Shown piece after piece: positions 22,358-23,692 of a DNA stretch of 23,692 nucleotides (within the stretch, counting starts at the first letter, position 1; every line of letters starts with the position of its first letter). The DNA comes from DATEOR01 sp035273885 (lineage in GTDB: Bacteria; Actinomycetota; Thermoleophilia; Gaiellales; Gaiellaceae), in the NCBI GenBank assembly GCA_035273885.1, contig DATEOR010000005.1, positions 1 through 23,692 of the forward strand, written 5' to 3'. The translations under genes and the position numbers were made by a program. A model generated the notes under the pieces. The model was not told the origin of the DNA and did no database searches. It saw only the letters and a list, made by a program, of their open reading frames with translations.

Positions 22358-23692
22358 CTAGCCTCGAAGGACGGCGCGCCGCGGGCCGGCCAGGAAGCCC
22401 GCCTCGAGGAGGAGCGGCATGATCTCGGTCTCGCCCACGGGCTCGCCGTCGAAGCGCTCGACCGCGAGACGCCTCTGGCCTCTGGTGCGCACATGCACCA
22501 CGAGAGCTTCGAGCGCCGAGCGGAGCCACTCCGGATCCGGATCCCGGAGCGGGACGAGCGAGCGGCCCCCGCGCTCGACATAGAGCGCAGGCGATCCACC
22601 GAGGAGGACGACATACGCCCCGGCGACCCGCGCGGCGCGCGCTCCGGCACGCTTAGGCCACGGGATCGCGGCTCCGTAGGGCTGGGCCGGGTCGGCAGCG
22701 GCCAGAACCAGCGGCACCGGCTCGTCGTGATGCTCACGCAGGCGCTCCACCGCTCCGGGAAGGGCGAACTGCGCGCCTCCGAGCCCTTCGACGAAGTACC
22801 CACGGCGGCACACGCCCAGCGTCTCGAGGTTCCGAAGCTCCCGATAGACCGGCGCGTATCCGCCGGGAACGCCTTCGCCGCGCACACCGTCGCGGGTGAC
22901 GATGCCCTGACGCTCGAGCAGCAGTTCGGCGAGCGCGCGCGGATCCGGGTCGCCAGCGAAGATCGGCGCGGTGCCCGCCCAGCGGCCCTGGGTGGCGGTG
23001 ATCGCGTCGGCCCGGCGACGCGAGAAACGGCGCGGCCTCCGTTCCGGCCGAGGCGTCTGGAAGCGTCGCGCCGCGCGGAGAGGCTGCCAAGCGTCGTTCG
23101 TCACCTCGCCCGACCAGACGAGCTCCCAGAGGGCAGGCAGCGCAGTCTCGGCGTCGAGACCGGTCTCGCGCAGCAGGTCGAACCAGAAAAGCGCGCTCCC
23201 CGCGAGGGCGGCCCGGATGCGGTCGTAGTTCTCTCCCTCAGGAGGCGGGAGCGTCGCAGGGCGTCCGAGTGCGGGTGCGTCCTCGCGGAAGTAGACGGCA
23301 ACCCGTTCGAGGCCGGCGCCGACCCAGACGACCTCGCCGGAGGCGGTGAGCTGGTCGAGCTCCGCCGGCCGAAAGCCCGGCACGCGCCGCGGGAGGATGT
23401 CGGTCTCCCAGAGCGAGACCGGAAGCGAGACTCCCTGGAGCGGCACGAGCGCTTCGCGAAGCGTCGCGCGGCGATCGATCCCGTGCCAGGCGGGCAGGAA
23501 GCGGCCAAGCGCTTCCTCGTCGACCGGCTCGACCTCCTTGCGCAGCGCGGCCAGGCTGGCGCGGCGCAGCCGGCGGAGCACGTCGGGCTCGCACCATTCC
23601 CGCTCGGTCCCGCCGGGACGGAGCTCGCCGCGGACCAGGCGGCCCTCGCGCTCGAGCCTGCCGAGCTCCGCCTCGACCCGCTCGGCGGCCAG
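22358..23692 (-). CDS. lhr: Lhr-type ATP-dependent helicase, C-terminal part (5' end outside window)
   Basis: About 444 C-terminal residues of a large helicase (Lhr is around 1500 residues) are present; the frame stays open to the window edge, so the motor domains lie outside. The first visible residues (EGRLVRGELRPGGTEREWCEPDVLRRLRRASLAALRKEVEPV) are the typical Lhr winged-helix/domain junction. ALGRFLPAWHGIDRRATLREALVPLQGVSLPVSLWETDILPRRV follows, then the Lhr C-terminal domain: QGRWAGTAPIF, PGGYAPVYRELRNLETLGVCRRGYFVEGLGGAQFALPGAVERLRE, and VLAAADPAQPYGAAIPWP. Lhr is a superfamily 2 3'-5' DNA (and RNA-DNA) translocase linked to DNA-damage responses. The stop lies one base before the nei start. 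Confidence 0.95.
   Translation of the reverse strand: MAAERVEAELGRLEREGRLVRGELRPGGTEREWCEPDVLRRLRRASLAALRKEVEPVDEEALGRFLPAWHGIDRRATLREALVPLQGVSLPVSLWETDILPRRVPGFRPAELDQLTASGEVVWVGAGLERVAVYFREDAPALGRPATLPPPEGENYDRIRAALAGSALFWFDLLRETGLDAETALPALWELVWSGEVTNDAWQPLRAARRFQTPRPERRPRRFSRRRADAITATQGRWAGTAPIFAGDPDPRALAELLLERQGIVTRDGVRGEGVPGGYAPVYRELRNLETLGVCRRGYFVEGLGGAQFALPGAVERLREHHDEPVPLVLAAADPAQPYGAAIPWPKRAGARAARVAGAYVVLLGGSPALYVERGGRSLVPLRDPDPEWLRSALEALVVHVRTRGQRRLAVERFDGEPVGETEIMPLLLEAGFLAGPRRAVLRG

Noticed and set aside
21597..22529. Upstream extension of the 420-residue gene through nei
   Set aside because: The frame is open, but the translation is Arg/Ser/Gly-rich antisense-like sequence overlapping nei. 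GTG 21596 with GAGGG 10 nt after the nei stop is a far better start.
1..23692. CRISPR arrays, tRNA/rRNA genes, insertion sequences or prophage genes
   Set aside because: I saw no regularly spaced repeats, cloverleaf-like genes, transposase or integrase motifs, or phage structural genes; composition looks even across the window.

Overview
The window is a dense, GC-rich bacterial chromosome segment with almost no intergenic space. It looks actinobacterial, probably Thermoleophilia (Gaiella/Solirubrobacter-like). The grounds are the very high GC, frequent GTG starts, 4-nt start/stop overlaps, actinobacterial families (DUF4242 of the SCO4226 type, DUF3052, a BC-BCCP fused acyl-CoA carboxylase alpha chain) and the lhr-nei pair also known from mycobacteria. 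The class-level assignment is inference. I saw no rRNA, tRNA, CRISPR array, insertion sequence or prophage.

Layout. 1-2.8 kb (+): acyl-CoA carboxylase alpha subunit, pdxH, and a PfpI/DJ-1 protein. 2.8-4.6 kb (-): a small unknown gene, a fosmidomycin-resistance-like MFS transporter and an SCP2-domain protein. 4.6-4.7 kb: a divergent control region with palindromes. 4.7-8.4 kb (+): pepA, acyl-CoA dehydrogenase, DUF4242 and a DUF72 gene without a usable start codon at its conserved N-terminus. 8.35-9 kb: DUF3052 (-) and a small gene (+). 9-13.5 kb (-): hisC-like aminotransferase, an MFS exporter, meaB and ilvA. 13.6-14.2 kb (+): LON-domain protein. 14.2-16.6 kb (-): gamma-glutamyltransferase-like protein, GNAT acetyltransferase and a small Cys-rich protein. 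16.6-18.8 kb (-): parA-ftsZ. 18.9-20.1 kb (-): small helical protein and agmatinase. 20.1-23.7 kb (-): lhr (5' end outside the window), nei, an unknown 420-residue protein and a two-helix membrane protein.

How the genes fit together. meaB-ilvA links threonine deamination (2-oxobutyrate, then propionyl-CoA) to methylmalonyl-CoA mutase maintenance. The carboxylase subunit and acyl-CoA dehydrogenase are in keeping with acyl-CoA/propionate metabolism. lhr-nei-unknown-membrane protein is a compact cluster with a DNA-repair flavour.

The most unusual locus is parA-ftsZ. FtsZ is translationally overlapped with a ParA-type ATPase and carries a ~130-residue disordered N-terminal extension that opens with a basic, ParB-like peptide, while its usual C-terminal linker is reduced to ~20 residues. 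This suggests a direct ParA-FtsZ positioning system. Two window-wide patterns also stand out: many TANNNT -10 boxes lie only 6-12 nt before start codons (leaderless transcription), and three of four convergent gene pairs share a single CTAG as both stop codons.
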